Assembly: GCA_022573605.1 (NCBI GenBank)
Contig: JACZTQ010000065.1
Span: 1 to 12,430, forward strand
Length of the DNA stretch: 12,430 bases
Direction of reading: 5' to 3'
Source of the DNA: Pseudomonadota bacterium
GTDB taxonomy: Bacteria > Pseudomonadota > Alphaproteobacteria > Rhodobacterales > Rhodobacteraceae
Shown: piece by piece, positions 1 through 7,621 of the stretch
Layout: each line of letters begins with the position of its first letter
How positions within the stretch are numbered: position 1 is the first letter of the stretch
Translations under genes and position numbers: made by a program
Notes under the pieces: generated by a model
Databases searched by the model: none
Told to the model about the DNA's origin: nothing
The model's input: the letters and a program-made list of their open reading frames with translations, nothing else

Positions 1-592
1 CGTCCATGCCGACCACGATGGGTCCGTCGCCGATCGGCCGCCGGCGGTCCCGGGTCACCAGCACGTCGATCGGCGAGCGGCGCACGACGCGCTCGCAGAC
101 CGAGCCGATCACGCTGCCGGCAACCGCGCCAAGGCCGAGCGCCCCCATGGCGAGGACGTCGAAATCGCCGGTGTTCAGGGCGTCCATGATGCGGGCATAG
201 TTCTTGCCCTCGGGGCTGAGGCGGTTGAACGGCACGCCCGCTTCCGCGCAGACGGCGGCGGCGGCGTCGTGGTAGCTGTCCGAGATCAGGCCCAGCCCCA
301 TGCCGATCAGGTCCTCATGGACATCGCGCTGGCGCTCCATTTCGGATTCGCGCTGGTATTTCTCGGGCAGGCCGCCCTCCATCTGCTTGAAGCGGCGGTC
401 GTGCAGCTTGGCGGCGTAGGCGTGGATGCCGGTGATCGCGCCCCCGGCGGAGCCCGCCAGCCGCACCGCCTGGGCGAGCGCCTGAAGGGCATAGTCGGAC
501 TGGTCCAGCGCCACCAGCACGCGGCCGAACGATACCGGTGCGGTGCCGGTGGCGGCGCCACTGTCAAGCTCTGTCGATACGGCGACGTTCAC
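1..592 (-). CDS. Universal stress protein, tandem-domain type (partial at 3' end)
   Basis: Cytoplasmic nucleotide-binding stress protein of the UspA superfamily. The 197 readable residues contain one complete Usp domain (about residues 22-180) and the first strand of a second (PIVVGMD at the window edge), so the full protein is probably a two-domain Usp. The first domain opens with RVLVALDQSDYA and closes with the ATP-binding pattern G-x2-G-x9-G-S (G150, G153, G163, S164), then CERVVRRSPIDVLVTRD. A charged insert at about residues 62-95 (rich in K, R, E, Q) lies between the first strands. The start is GTG at 592, chosen because AAGGGGG (600-606) sits 7 nt upstream and no better in-frame start exists. 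An FNR-type box 58 nt upstream suggests anaerobic induction, as known for several Usp genes. The family is clear; the partner or stress is not. Confidence 0.93.
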   Translation of the reverse strand, partial: MNVAVSTELDSGAATGTAPVSFGRVLVALDQSDYALQALAQAVRLAGSAGGAITGIHAYAAKLHDRRFKQMEGGLPEKYQRESEMERQRDVHEDLIGMGLGLISDSYHDAAAAVCAEAGVPFNRLSPEGKNYARIMDALNTGDFDVLAMGALGLGAVAGSVIGSVCERVVRRSPIDVLVTRDRRRPIGDGPIVVGMD

Positions 593-622
593 GGCGATTC
601 CCCCTTGCCAGGCAGTTGCCGG

Positions 623-663
623 ACTGTAGCAAATGGCCTTCGGCGCTCATTGATATAGGTCAA
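623..663 (-). promoter_or_regulatory. FNR/FixK-type promoter of the universal stress protein gene
   Basis: Read on the minus strand, 663-650 is TTGACCTATATCAA, a match to the FNR/Anr/FixK consensus TTGAY-N4-RTCAA. A possible -10 hexamer TACAGT lies at 628-623. Its 5' edge is 28.5 nt from the box centre, near the class II layout in which the activator is centred at about -41.5. The predicted start of transcription near 616 leaves a leader of about 24 nt with the Shine-Dalgarno at 600-606. Seen in sequence; regulation is inferred. Confidence 0.72.
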
Positions 664-683
664 GTGCGCGCCGCGGCGCTCGG

Positions 684-794
684 CGGCGCCGTCGCAGCCT
701 CCCCCCCAACCCCTTCTCCGGGGCTTACGCGGCCGCATCTGCGGCCACGGTCCCCTGCGAAGCCCAGAGGGAGTGGGGGGCGAAATCGGCGGGG
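684..794. repeat. Palindromic intergenic repeat, copy 1
   Basis: This 111-bp element recurs in the same orientation at 2296-2407. The last 85 nt (710-794 and 2323-2407) are identical; the first part differs by one substitution, a two-base change and one C in a C-run. It contains nested inverted repeats: GGCCGCA-TC-TGCGGCC at the core, flanked by GGGCTT and AAGCCC. It lies between the moeA stop (818) and the FNR promoter of the stress gene (650-663). It may act as a transcription terminator or insulator for moeA, or be a REP-like mobile repeat. There is no T-tract, so a classical intrinsic terminator is not shown. Confidence 0.85.
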
Positions 795-817
795 GCGGCG
801 CCCCGGTGACCGGCGGA

Positions 818-2116
818 TCAGGCCAGCGCCAGGCGCTCCATCGGCAGCCAGGCGATCCGGGCGCCCGGCAAAATCTCGCTTGCTTCGGGCTCGATCACGG
901 CGAAACCCTCGGCCGAGACCAGTTGGGCGATCCGGGCCGAGTTGGTCCTCGGCATCGCCTCGATTTCCGGCAGGCCCGCGTCGCTGACGCCGACCTGGCG
1001 CGCCGGCAGGTATTCGCGCCGCCCCGGACGGCGGCGCCAGCCGAAGGCGGCCACAGCGGCACTTGTCGCCGGTTGCCCCTGATCGAGGCCGGCGCGGCGG
1101 CACAGGATCGGGCCGCCGACCACGGCCATGGTCACGAACACCGCGACCGGGTTGCCGGGCAGCCCGATATAGATCGCCTCGCCGAGCCGGCCCAGGGTCA
1201 GCGGTTTGCCCGGCTTGATGGCGATCTTCATGGCGTGGATCTCGCCGCCGGCCTCGCGCACCAGGCCCACCATGTGATCCTCGTCGCCGACCGAAACGCC
1301 GCCGGTGGTGACCACCACATCGGCCTCCGCCGCCGCCCGCGCCAGGGTCGCGGCCAGCATTTCGGGCTGGTCCGGCACGGCGCCCAGATCGAGCAGCTCG
1401 ATCCAGGGCCGCTCGAGCATCCCGGCCAGGGTGAAGCGGTTCGAATTGTAGATCTGGCCCGGCGCCAGCGTCTCGCCGGGCTGGCGCAGCTCCGACCCGG
1501 TCGAGAACATCGCCACCCGGAGGCGCGCATAAACCGGCGCCTCGGCCAGACCGATGGCCGCCAGCACCGCCAATTGGCGCGCGCCGATCAACTGTCCCGA
1601 TTTTAGCAGCCTGGTCCCGGCGGCCGCGTCCTCGCCGGCGCGGTGGATGTTCAGCCCGGGCCGGGGCGTCTCGAGCAGCACGACCCGGTCGCCCTCGCGC
1701 CGGGTGCGCTCCTGCATCACCACCGCATCGAAGCTGGGCGGCACCGGGGCGCCGGTCAGGATCCGCAGTGCCGATCCGCCCGGCGCGCGGTCGGCATCGC
1801 GCCCGCCATCGCCAGCCGCAACCCGGCCGGCGAGCGCCAGCGCATGGGGCGCATCGCCCGCCAGATCGGCGGTGCGCACGGCGTAGCCATCCATCGCCGC
1901 GTTGTCGAAGGCCGGCATCGGCGCCGGCGCCACGGCGCCGGCGGCCAGCACCCGGCCCCGCGCCGCCATCAGCGGCAGGTGTTCGATGGTGACCGGCGGA
2001 GCCGCCAGCGCGAGCCCCTTCTCCAGCGCGATATCGACCGGGATCAGGCTCTCGCCGGTGGTCTCGCAGCAGGCCGGTCCCGCCGCATGTTCCGCCAGAT
2101 GCTTCGCCGCCGTCAT
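818..2116 (-). CDS. moeA: Molybdopterin molybdenumtransferase MoeA
   Basis: Inserts molybdate into adenylylated molybdopterin in the last step of molybdenum cofactor synthesis, in the cytoplasm. The 432-residue length is normal for MoeA. Family motifs in order: PAFDNAAMDGYAV (68-80), RILTGAPVP (118-126), VVMQE (132-136), FSTGSEL (204-210), NSNRFTLAGML (224-234), TTGGVSVGDEDH (270-281), IKPGKPLTLG (300-309) and GLPGNPVAV (318-326), then the C-terminal beta domain. The chosen start is ATG at 2116, with a GTGGGG stretch about 8 nt upstream. An upstream in-frame TTG at 2179 would add 21 unconserved residues and lies inside a hairpin, so I reject it. It stands apart from other Moco genes. An FNR-type box at 2246-2259 points to anaerobic expression, fitting a need for Moco in anaerobic reductases. 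Confidence 0.96.
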   Translation of the reverse strand: MTAAKHLAEHAAGPACCETTGESLIPVDIALEKGLALAAPPVTIEHLPLMAARGRVLAAGAVAPAPMPAFDNAAMDGYAVRTADLAGDAPHALALAGRVAAGDGGRDADRAPGGSALRILTGAPVPPSFDAVVMQERTRREGDRVVLLETPRPGLNIHRAGEDAAAGTRLLKSGQLIGARQLAVLAAIGLAEAPVYARLRVAMFSTGSELRQPGETLAPGQIYNSNRFTLAGMLERPWIELLDLGAVPDQPEMLAATLARAAAEADVVVTTGGVSVGDEDHMVGLVREAGGEIHAMKIAIKPGKPLTLGRLGEAIYIGLPGNPVAVFVTMAVVGGPILCRRAGLDQGQPATSAAVAAFGWRRRPGRREYLPARQVGVSDAGLPEIEAMPRTNSARIAQLVSAEGFAVIEPEASEILPGARIAWLPMERLALA

Positions 2117-2155
2117 CGCGCAAACCCCACTGATCCGTTGTTGCCGCCGAAGTTT

Positions 2156-2189
2156 CGCAGTTCGTGCCCCACGGGGCAACGAAACTGCG
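2156..2189 (-). promoter_or_regulatory. Stable hairpin in the moeA leader
   Basis: In the moeA mRNA sense this segment folds as three stacked blocks, CGCAGTT / CGT / GCCCC, pairing with GGGGC / ACG / AACTGCG. That gives about 15 pairs interrupted only by two single-T bulges on the 5' arm. It lies between the predicted promoter (2221-2259) and the ATG at 2116, ending about 39 nt upstream of the start. No T-run follows, so it is not an obvious terminator. A second CGAAACT (2157-2151, mRNA sense) could pair instead with AGTTTCG (2186-2180), giving a mutually exclusive fold. The hairpin is seen directly; a regulatory role is inference, and I do not claim it matches the Moco riboswitch. Confidence 0.45.
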
Positions 2190-2220
2190 CCGGGGTGCCT
2201 TCGGAAGCTTCCCGCGCAGG

Positions 2221-2259
2221 TTAATCGCTCTCCGGGCCGGCTCCCTTGATCAGGATCAA
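2221..2259 (-). promoter_or_regulatory. FNR/FixK-type promoter of moeA
   Basis: The box TTGATCCTGATCAA (2259-2246 on the minus strand) is a perfect match to TTGAT-N4-ATCAA. A -10 candidate GATTAA lies at 2226-2221, 26.5 nt from the box centre. The predicted transcript start near 2214 gives a leader of about 98 nt that contains the hairpin at 2156-2189. The box is nearly symmetric; the minus-strand assignment rests on the lack of any supported plus-strand gene nearby. Confidence 0.78.
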
Positions 2260-2295
2260 GACCTGGCGCGGGGTCATGAGCCCCGCTGCGCCCAG

Positions 2296-2407
2296 CGGCG
2301 CCGCCGCAGCCTCCCCCCCCGTCCCCTTCTCCGGGGCTTACGCGGCCGCATCTGCGGCCACGGTCCCCTGCGAAGCCCAGAGGGAGTGGGGGGCGAAATC
2401 GGCGGGG
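2296..2407. repeat. Palindromic intergenic repeat, copy 2
   Basis: Direct repeat of 684-794, with an identical 85-nt core at 2323-2407 and the same nested palindromes (GGCCGCA/TGCGGCC inside GGGCTT/AAGCCC). It lies between the 3' end of the nfn-kor operon (stop at 2453) and the moeA promoter (2246-2259). A small extra stem, GGGGAC/GTCCCC (2404-2409 with 2419-2424), borders it on the operon side. It may end transcription of the operon; no T-tract is visible. Confidence 0.85.
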
Positions 2408-2452
2408 ACAGCGCGGTGGTCCCCGGGTCGGTTCCGGTCGAGGACGTCGGTG

Positions 2453-4672
2453 TCAGTTGAAGGATTCGGCGCGGGCGATCAGGTCCTCGAGGTTCGGCTC
2501 GTCCGGGTTGCGCGGCTGGCCGGGGTGAATGATGCTGACCTGGCAACTCTCCGCCGCCTCCACCATCTCGCGATAGGTTCCGGCGTCCGGGTCCACGATT
2601 TCGGCCTGCATGTCGTCGTTGTAGACGAAGATGCGATTGTTGATCTGGGTGCACTCGTTGCAGGTCGTGCAGCGGCTGACCTCGATCCACGGCCCGTCGC
2701 CCGCAGCGGCGGGCTCGGCCACCTCCGCCACCTCCGCCTCGGCGGGCGGCTCGACGGTTGGGACAGCACTCGCGGCCGCCTCCGGAGCGCCGGGCGGGGG
2801 CGCCTCGCGCTCGCGCTCCGCCTCCCAGACCGCCCGCTCCCGCGCCAGCAGTCGCAAGGCGTGGGAATTGTTGATGCCGCCCAGTTCCTGCAACCGCCGC
2901 CAGGCGTCGTTGCAGCGCCGCGCGGCCTCGATGATCTTTTCGTCGACCACGGTGCGGCGCAGCTCGTCGTCCGGGCCGACGGTCAGGACGTAGGGCCGCC
3001 GCCCGCCATTCGCCTCGGGCGTGCTCTCCAGGCACGCCGACGCCGGCACCATGTCCTCGCCCCATTCGGCCTCCGCGCCCGGCTGGCAAAAGCGGGCATA
3101 GCGGCGGTCGCAGGCGGCAAAATCGATGTAGCTGAAGGCGACCTCCTCGCCGTGTCGCTGCATCGCCTGGTCCTGGTATTCGAGCCGGTGCAGCGGCCAG
3201 TCGGCGGTGAGTTGCGGATTGCCGGTCAGATCGAACCGCGCGGCCCAGTCCGGCCCCGCCGAGGGGTCGTAGGAGAAGGTCGGGAAGGCGCGCGACTCCG
3301 TGGCCGCCGCGGCCAGCAGGTAGGGCGCGACGTGGGGCGCGGTCTCGACGGCGCCGGAGAAGACGCAGAACAGCGCCGGGCCGTCATGGCGCAGGCCCGC
3401 GATCAGGCGTTCGCGGGCGCGGCAGAGATGGGCGCTCGAGGCCTGGAACACGTAGGCGCTGTTGAGCCCCATGGCCATCGCGGCGAGGCGCGCGCTGCCC
3501 ACCCCGAAGGCCGTGCGCGAGGGCTCGGGCGAGGTGCCGCCGAGGATGTCGTCGGTCTGGATCAGGACCTTGATCGACAGGCCCGAAGCCAGCGCCTCGA
3601 AGGCCTGCACGGTCTCGGCGGTGTCGGTGCGCCCGTCGCGCAGGCAGACCAGCGAGGCCGGCAGCAGCGCCAGTTGTTCGGCGCTCAGGTCGCTCTCGTC
3701 GAAGCGCTCGAACACCGGGTCGTGCAGCTCGGCCCGGTATTTGTTCTCGATCTCCAACTCCGCGATGGTCAGCGCCTTGACGAATTCGAGCACCGCCGGC
3801 AGGCGTTCGCGAAAGGCATCGAGCGCGGCGGCGCAACTCTCGAAGATGAAGCCGTGCGGCTCGGGCTGCCCCGGCTTGCGTTCCGAGGAGCGCCCGGGTC
3901 CGTAGAAGCGCTGCGAGCGGAGCACGAACAGCACCCAGTGGATGCGCCGCTCGCGCTCCTTCGGCAGGCCTTCGCCGGCCCGGCCGCGCGACAGCACCCG
4001 CGACAGGGCGTGAAAATCGAAGGCGGCGCCGTAGGAGGCGCCGATGGCGGATTCGAGGGCGGCCGGGGTGTGGGCCTCGTCCGACCTGGTGAAGTCGGCC
4101 TTGAGGATGTCGGTGAGGCGCAGGATGAGGCCGTCGATCTTCTTGCGGAACTCCTTGGCCTTGGCCGCGTGAACCGACTTCCAGGCGTGGGCGAGAACGG
4201 CCTTGGGGGTGGCGCCGTCGCAGTCGATGACAAGCCCATCGACATGCAGCGCCTCGCGGGCGCGGTCGAGGTTGGTGGCCGTCGGCCCGAACGGGGGCTC
4301 CTGGCTGGCGGCCAGCAGATCGGCGGCGCAAGTCCGGCAGAGGTTGGCCAGGGTATCGCTCTCGCCGCCCGCCACCCGTTGCCGGATCGCGTCCTCGAGC
4401 CGGAGCACCAGTTGGCGCAGCGCCTCGCCGGCGGGGCCGGGGGCGGCGGTCTGGCGCACGATGGCGTCCATCACCTGGGTCAGCGGCTGGAGCACCGGGC
4501 CGTCGCCGTCGTCCTCGACCAGCACCAGGGGGAAGTCGTAGCGCAGTTGCTCCAGCGCGCCGTAGCGGGCGAACAGGGCCGGCCGCAGCGCCACCGCCTC
4601 CGGCGCGGACCCGGCTTCCGGCGCGTCCGGCGTGTCCGTGGGTCTCGCCAGGGGCATGGAAGCCTGCGCCAT
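2453..4672 (-). CDS. 739-residue protein with C-terminal one-cluster ferredoxin domain, fifth gene of the nfn-kor operon
   Basis: I do not recognise a named protein. The C-terminal 80 residues form a ferredoxin-like domain: C668, C671 and C674 (CTTCNEC), then C710 in AAESCQVSIIHP, enough ligands for one [4Fe-4S] cluster. A Pro/Ala/Glu-rich linker (about 621-660) joins it to a large body. Residues about 364-440 (KVLIQTDDILGG ... MAMGLNSAYVFQASS ... GPALFCVFSGA) resemble in pattern the thiamine-diphosphate domain of NifJ-type pyruvate:ferredoxin oxidoreductases (LDTE-YSNTGG ... GPSLIIAY), but without a GDG-type cofactor motif that I can see. Residues 455-530 (ESRAFPTFSYDPSAG, GNPQ) look like a conserved family block. 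There is no signal peptide and no membrane span. The start is ATG at 4672, 2 nt after the korB stop, with GGAG overlapping that stop. Probable role: built-in electron acceptor or scaffold for KorAB. Confidence 0.88.
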   Translation of the reverse strand: MAQASMPLARPTDTPDAPEAGSAPEAVALRPALFARYGALEQLRYDFPLVLVEDDGDGPVLQPLTQVMDAIVRQTAAPGPAGEALRQLVLRLEDAIRQRVAGGESDTLANLCRTCAADLLAASQEPPFGPTATNLDRAREALHVDGLVIDCDGATPKAVLAHAWKSVHAAKAKEFRKKIDGLILRLTDILKADFTRSDEAHTPAALESAIGASYGAAFDFHALSRVLSRGRAGEGLPKERERRIHWVLFVLRSQRFYGPGRSSERKPGQPEPHGFIFESCAAALDAFRERLPAVLEFVKALTIAELEIENKYRAELHDPVFERFDESDLSAEQLALLPASLVCLRDGRTDTAETVQAFEALASGLSIKVLIQTDDILGGTSPEPSRTAFGVGSARLAAMAMGLNSAYVFQASSAHLCRARERLIAGLRHDGPALFCVFSGAVETAPHVAPYLLAAAATESRAFPTFSYDPSAGPDWAARFDLTGNPQLTADWPLHRLEYQDQAMQRHGEEVAFSYIDFAACDRRYARFCQPGAEAEWGEDMVPASACLESTPEANGGRRPYVLTVGPDDELRRTVVDEKIIEAARRCNDAWRRLQELGGINNSHALRLLARERAVWEAEREREAPPPGAPEAAASAVPTVEPPAEAEVAEVAEPAAAGDGPWIEVSRCTTCNECTQINNRIFVYNDDMQAEIVDPDAGTYREMVEAAESCQVSIIHPGQPRNPDEPNLEDLIARAESFN

Positions 4673-4674
4673 GG

Positions 4675-5667
4675 TTACTCCGCGCCCAACGGGGTTGCCC
4701 CGATTTGCGGCCAGATGGTGACCTTGTCGAACTCCTCGTCGAGCACGGTGCGGATCAGATCCGGCGTGTTGGGCCGCTCCCCGGCGCGCAGGTCGTCGTA
4801 GCAAGGCACCGAGGGATCGCGGTAGAGCACGCCGACCGGGATCTCGTCGCCGAGCGAGGCAAGGGCGCGGGCGCGGGCCATGTCGAGCGGGTCGTGGGCC
4901 TCCTGGTTGCGGTAGATGCGCGAGACCTCGGGGCTGAGGCGCAGCCCGTCGCCATGCACCAGGATGCGGGTCTTGGTGGGGTCGCGCACCGCGTCGTCGT
5001 AGAAATGGTCCATGAACTCGGGGCAGCGTTGCAGGATGCGCACGAAGGCGAGCCCCCGGTGGCGATGGGCCTGGGCGATGATGTCGTAGAGCAGGCCGGG
5101 AATCCAGTCCACCGCCTGGGCGACGAACGAGACGTTGGCAACGCCGAGGGTCACGCTCAGCGGGTTGAGCGGCTCGAGACAGGCGCCGCGCGGCGTGGTG
5201 TTGGTTTGCAGGCCGCGCGGCGAGGTCGGCGAGGCCTGGTTCTTGGTCAGGCCGTAGACCTGGTTGTCGTGCAGCAGCACGGTCATGTTCATGTTGTAGC
5301 GGATCGCGTGAATCCAGTGCGCGGCGCCGATCGAGCAGCAATCGCCGTCGCCGGTGGTGACGAACACGTGCAGGTCGGGCCGGCGCATCTTGATTCCCTC
5401 GGCGACCGGCAGGGCGCGGCCGTGCATGCCGTGGAAGCCGTAGGCGTTCATGTAGTGCGGCAGGCGGCTCGAGCAGCCAATGCCGGAGACAAACACGGTC
5501 TTCTCGGGCGGCAGGTTCTCTTCCCGGCAGAGGCGCTGGATCGCGGTCAGGATGGCGCTGTCGCCACAACCGGCGCACCAGCGCGGCGCGATGTCGCTCT
5601 GATAGTCGGCCAGCGTGTAGTCCTCTTCGACCAGTCGCAGCAGGCATTGGGTCATGGTTGCGGTCAT
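4675..5667 (-). CDS. korB: 2-oxoacid:ferredoxin oxidoreductase beta subunit (thiamine diphosphate subunit, KorB-like)
   Basis: Carries thiamine diphosphate and one [4Fe-4S] cluster. With KorA it catalyses CoA-dependent oxidative decarboxylation of a 2-oxoacid with reduction of ferredoxin, reversible in many members. The 330 residues show CAGCGD (C31, C34), GIGCSSR (C65) and QRCPEF (C215) as the expected four cluster ligands. The cofactor motif GDGDCCSIG begins at 106, with HDNQVYGLTKNQ at 133-144. The length suits the family. The start at 5667 is favoured by AGGGGA about 7 nt upstream, overlapping the korA stop; a second ATG in frame at 5655 is possible. The gap to korA is 9 nt. Substrate choice (2-oxoglutarate, pyruvate or another acid) cannot be fixed from sequence by eye; Kor is my preferred reading from the two-subunit layout. 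Confidence 0.92.
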   Translation of the reverse strand: MTATMTQCLLRLVEEDYTLADYQSDIAPRWCAGCGDSAILTAIQRLCREENLPPEKTVFVSGIGCSSRLPHYMNAYGFHGMHGRALPVAEGIKMRRPDLHVFVTTGDGDCCSIGAAHWIHAIRYNMNMTVLLHDNQVYGLTKNQASPTSPRGLQTNTTPRGACLEPLNPLSVTLGVANVSFVAQAVDWIPGLLYDIIAQAHRHRGLAFVRILQRCPEFMDHFYDDAVRDPTKTRILVHGDGLRLSPEVSRIYRNQEAHDPLDMARARALASLGDEIPVGVLYRDPSVPCYDDLRAGERPNTPDLIRTVLDEEFDKVTIWPQIGATPLGAE

Positions 5668-5676
5668 CGTCGTCCC

Positions 5677-7602
5677 CTAGGTTTGCTCGAGCTTGCCGAG
5701 CGCGGCGGTGACGATCGCGCCGGGTTTCAGCGGCTGGCCCCGGACCTCGCCCCAGCAATCCACGTCGACCAGGCAGCGGGCGCGGAGCAGCCAGGCCAGG
5801 TTGGAATAGCGGCGGTTCTCCTCGCCGATCAGATCGTCGTCGAGCGGGTCGCTCCAGTTGTTCTCGATGGCCATGACACGGTCGAAGCGCCGCAACACGT
5901 CGCCGATGCCCGAGGCCATCGGTTGCAGGAACTTCAGGTGCAGCGAGGAGACCCGATGTCCTTGCGCGCGCAGGGTCTCGACCGCCTCCTCGATGGCGCC
6001 GCAGGTGCCGCCCCAGCCGACCAGCAGCAGATCGCCGTCGTCGCCGCCGAACACCGGCGGGGTCTTCAGGGTCTTCTGGAAGGCGGCCAGCTTGCGGCTC
6101 CGGTTGCGGATGCCTTCCTCGTTTATCTCGGGGTCGTAGGCGACGTGGCCGAGCCGGTCGTGGGCCAGCCCGGTCAGGCAGTGCATGCCGCCCGGCTGGC
6201 CCGGGATGAAGCGCGTCGCCAGCCCGGTGCGCGGGTCCCAGTCGTAGGGCCGCGCCCCCTCGGGGACGGCGCTCTGGTTGACCGGCGGGGCGAGCCAGTC
6301 CTCGTTGAAGCGGGGCCGCGCGAAGGGCTGCTGGGCGGTGGCGAGGTTGGCGTCCGAGAGCACCACCACGACCATGTTGAAGGACTCGGCGATCTTGCGC
6401 GCGGTGATGATCGAATAGAAGCAGTCCTCGATGCTGGAGACCGCCATCACCACCTTGGGCGCGTCGCCGTGGCCGCCGAAGCAGGCCGCCAGCAGGTCGC
6501 CCTGTTCTTCCTTGGTCGGCTGGCCGGTGCTGGGCCCGCCGCGCTGCACGTCGACCACCACCAGCGGGATCTCGGCCATCACCGCGAGACCGATGCCTTC
6601 CTGCTTGAGCGACAGGCCCGGTCCCGAGGTGATGGTGACGGCGCACTTGCCGGCATACGAGGCGCCGATGGCGAAGGCGCAGGCGGCGATCTCGTCCTCG
6701 GCCTGATGCACCACGCAACCGACCTTCTCGAAGATGTCGCTGAGGTAATGCGAGGCCGAGGTCGCGGGCGTGATCGGATACATGGCGCAGACTTCCATGC
6801 CCGAGGCGACCACGCCGAGCGCCAGCGCCGCGTTGCCGTTCATCACCACCTGCGGCTCGCTCGAGCGCGAGGCGGGAATCGTGAAGCGGAGATCGAGGTT
6901 TTCGGCCGCCCAGGCGCGCCCGGCGTCGAGCAACTCGATGTTGAGCTCGATGATCTTGGGGTCCTTCCTGGCGAACACGAAGCGCACCTGGGCCCGCGCC
7001 ATCCCGGCATCCAGGCTGTAGATGCCGCACAGCATGCCGAGCGCGAACATGTTCTTGCCGAGCCGGGGGTCGGGCACAAACTTGATGCATTCCGCTTCCA
7101 TCGGGATCTCGTAGAGCCGGTAGCCCGCCGCCCTGATCTCGTCGCAGACCCGGGCGTAATCGGCGGCGATGGTCTCGTCGCGGTCGTCGCGCCACATGCT
7201 CTCCAGCAGGATGATGCCGCCGGGCTTGATCTCGCCCGGGCGCAGGCGGCTGAGCAGGACCTGTTCGTTGAAGGCGACCACCAGGTCGGCCTCGCCGCCG
7301 CCGTTGTTGACCCGGTGCGAGGCCAGGCGGACCCGGTTGCCGCTGGCCCCGGCGATGGTGCGCGGCGGCGGGCGGATCTCGGCCGGGATGATCTCGACGG
7401 TCCAGATGCCGTTTCCCATGCGCGCCGCGATGGCCCCGAACGACTGGCCGCAGCGCTGCGCGCCCTCGCCCGAATCGCTGACGATCTCGACGATGTGCTC
7501 GTCGAGCACCAGCGCCGGGCCGGGCGCGGCCCGTGCGCCGGCCTTGCCGGCGCCGCGCCGGCGCCGGGTTTGCCCGTCGCTCTCGCTCGCTTGTCTGTTC
7601 AT
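5677..7602 (-). CDS. korA: 2-oxoacid:ferredoxin oxidoreductase alpha subunit, gamma-alpha fusion (KorA-like)
   Basis: Partner of KorB. The 641 residues are a fusion of the gamma domain (about 35-230, opening with EIVSDSGEGAQRCGQSF) and the alpha pyrimidine-binding domain (about 250-480), followed by a transketolase C-terminal-like domain (about 520-640). Diagnostic motifs are MYPITPATSASHYL (274-287), HQAEDEIAA (299-307), SGPGLSLKQEG (326-336) and RGGPSTGQPTKEEQGDL (354-370). There is no ferredoxin domain in this subunit; that function is presumably supplied by the fifth gene or by soluble ferredoxin. The first 30 residues are basic and likely disordered. The start is ATG at 7602, 19 nt after the nfnB stop, with only a weak ribosome-binding site. 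Substrate is inferred, not shown. Confidence 0.93.
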   Translation of the reverse strand: MNRQASESDGQTRRRRGAGKAGARAAPGPALVLDEHIVEIVSDSGEGAQRCGQSFGAIAARMGNGIWTVEIIPAEIRPPPRTIAGASGNRVRLASHRVNNGGGEADLVVAFNEQVLLSRLRPGEIKPGGIILLESMWRDDRDETIAADYARVCDEIRAAGYRLYEIPMEAECIKFVPDPRLGKNMFALGMLCGIYSLDAGMARAQVRFVFARKDPKIIELNIELLDAGRAWAAENLDLRFTIPASRSSEPQVVMNGNAALALGVVASGMEVCAMYPITPATSASHYLSDIFEKVGCVVHQAEDEIAACAFAIGASYAGKCAVTITSGPGLSLKQEGIGLAVMAEIPLVVVDVQRGGPSTGQPTKEEQGDLLAACFGGHGDAPKVVMAVSSIEDCFYSIITARKIAESFNMVVVVLSDANLATAQQPFARPRFNEDWLAPPVNQSAVPEGARPYDWDPRTGLATRFIPGQPGGMHCLTGLAHDRLGHVAYDPEINEEGIRNRSRKLAAFQKTLKTPPVFGGDDGDLLLVGWGGTCGAIEEAVETLRAQGHRVSSLHLKFLQPMASGIGDVLRRFDRVMAIENNWSDPLDDDLIGEENRRYSNLAWLLRARCLVDVDCWGEVRGQPLKPGAIVTAALGKLEQT

Positions 7603-7621
7603 CGCCGCTGCCCCGCTCTCC

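Noticed and set aside
2117..2179. Upstream TTG start for moeA (extra 21 residues)
   Set aside because: It lies in the leader hairpin, and the added residues do not look like MoeA; ATG 2116 gives the usual family length.
2246..4801. An 851-codon plus-strand open frame opposite the 739-residue protein
   Set aside because: It would start within the moeA FNR box and run through the repeat; there is no motif and no ribosome-binding site.
4673..7195. Long in-frame N-terminal extension (about 840 codons) of the 739-residue protein through korB and korA
   Set aside because: It is only an open shadow frame over korA/korB; ATG 4672 has a ribosome-binding site and sits 2 nt after the korB stop.
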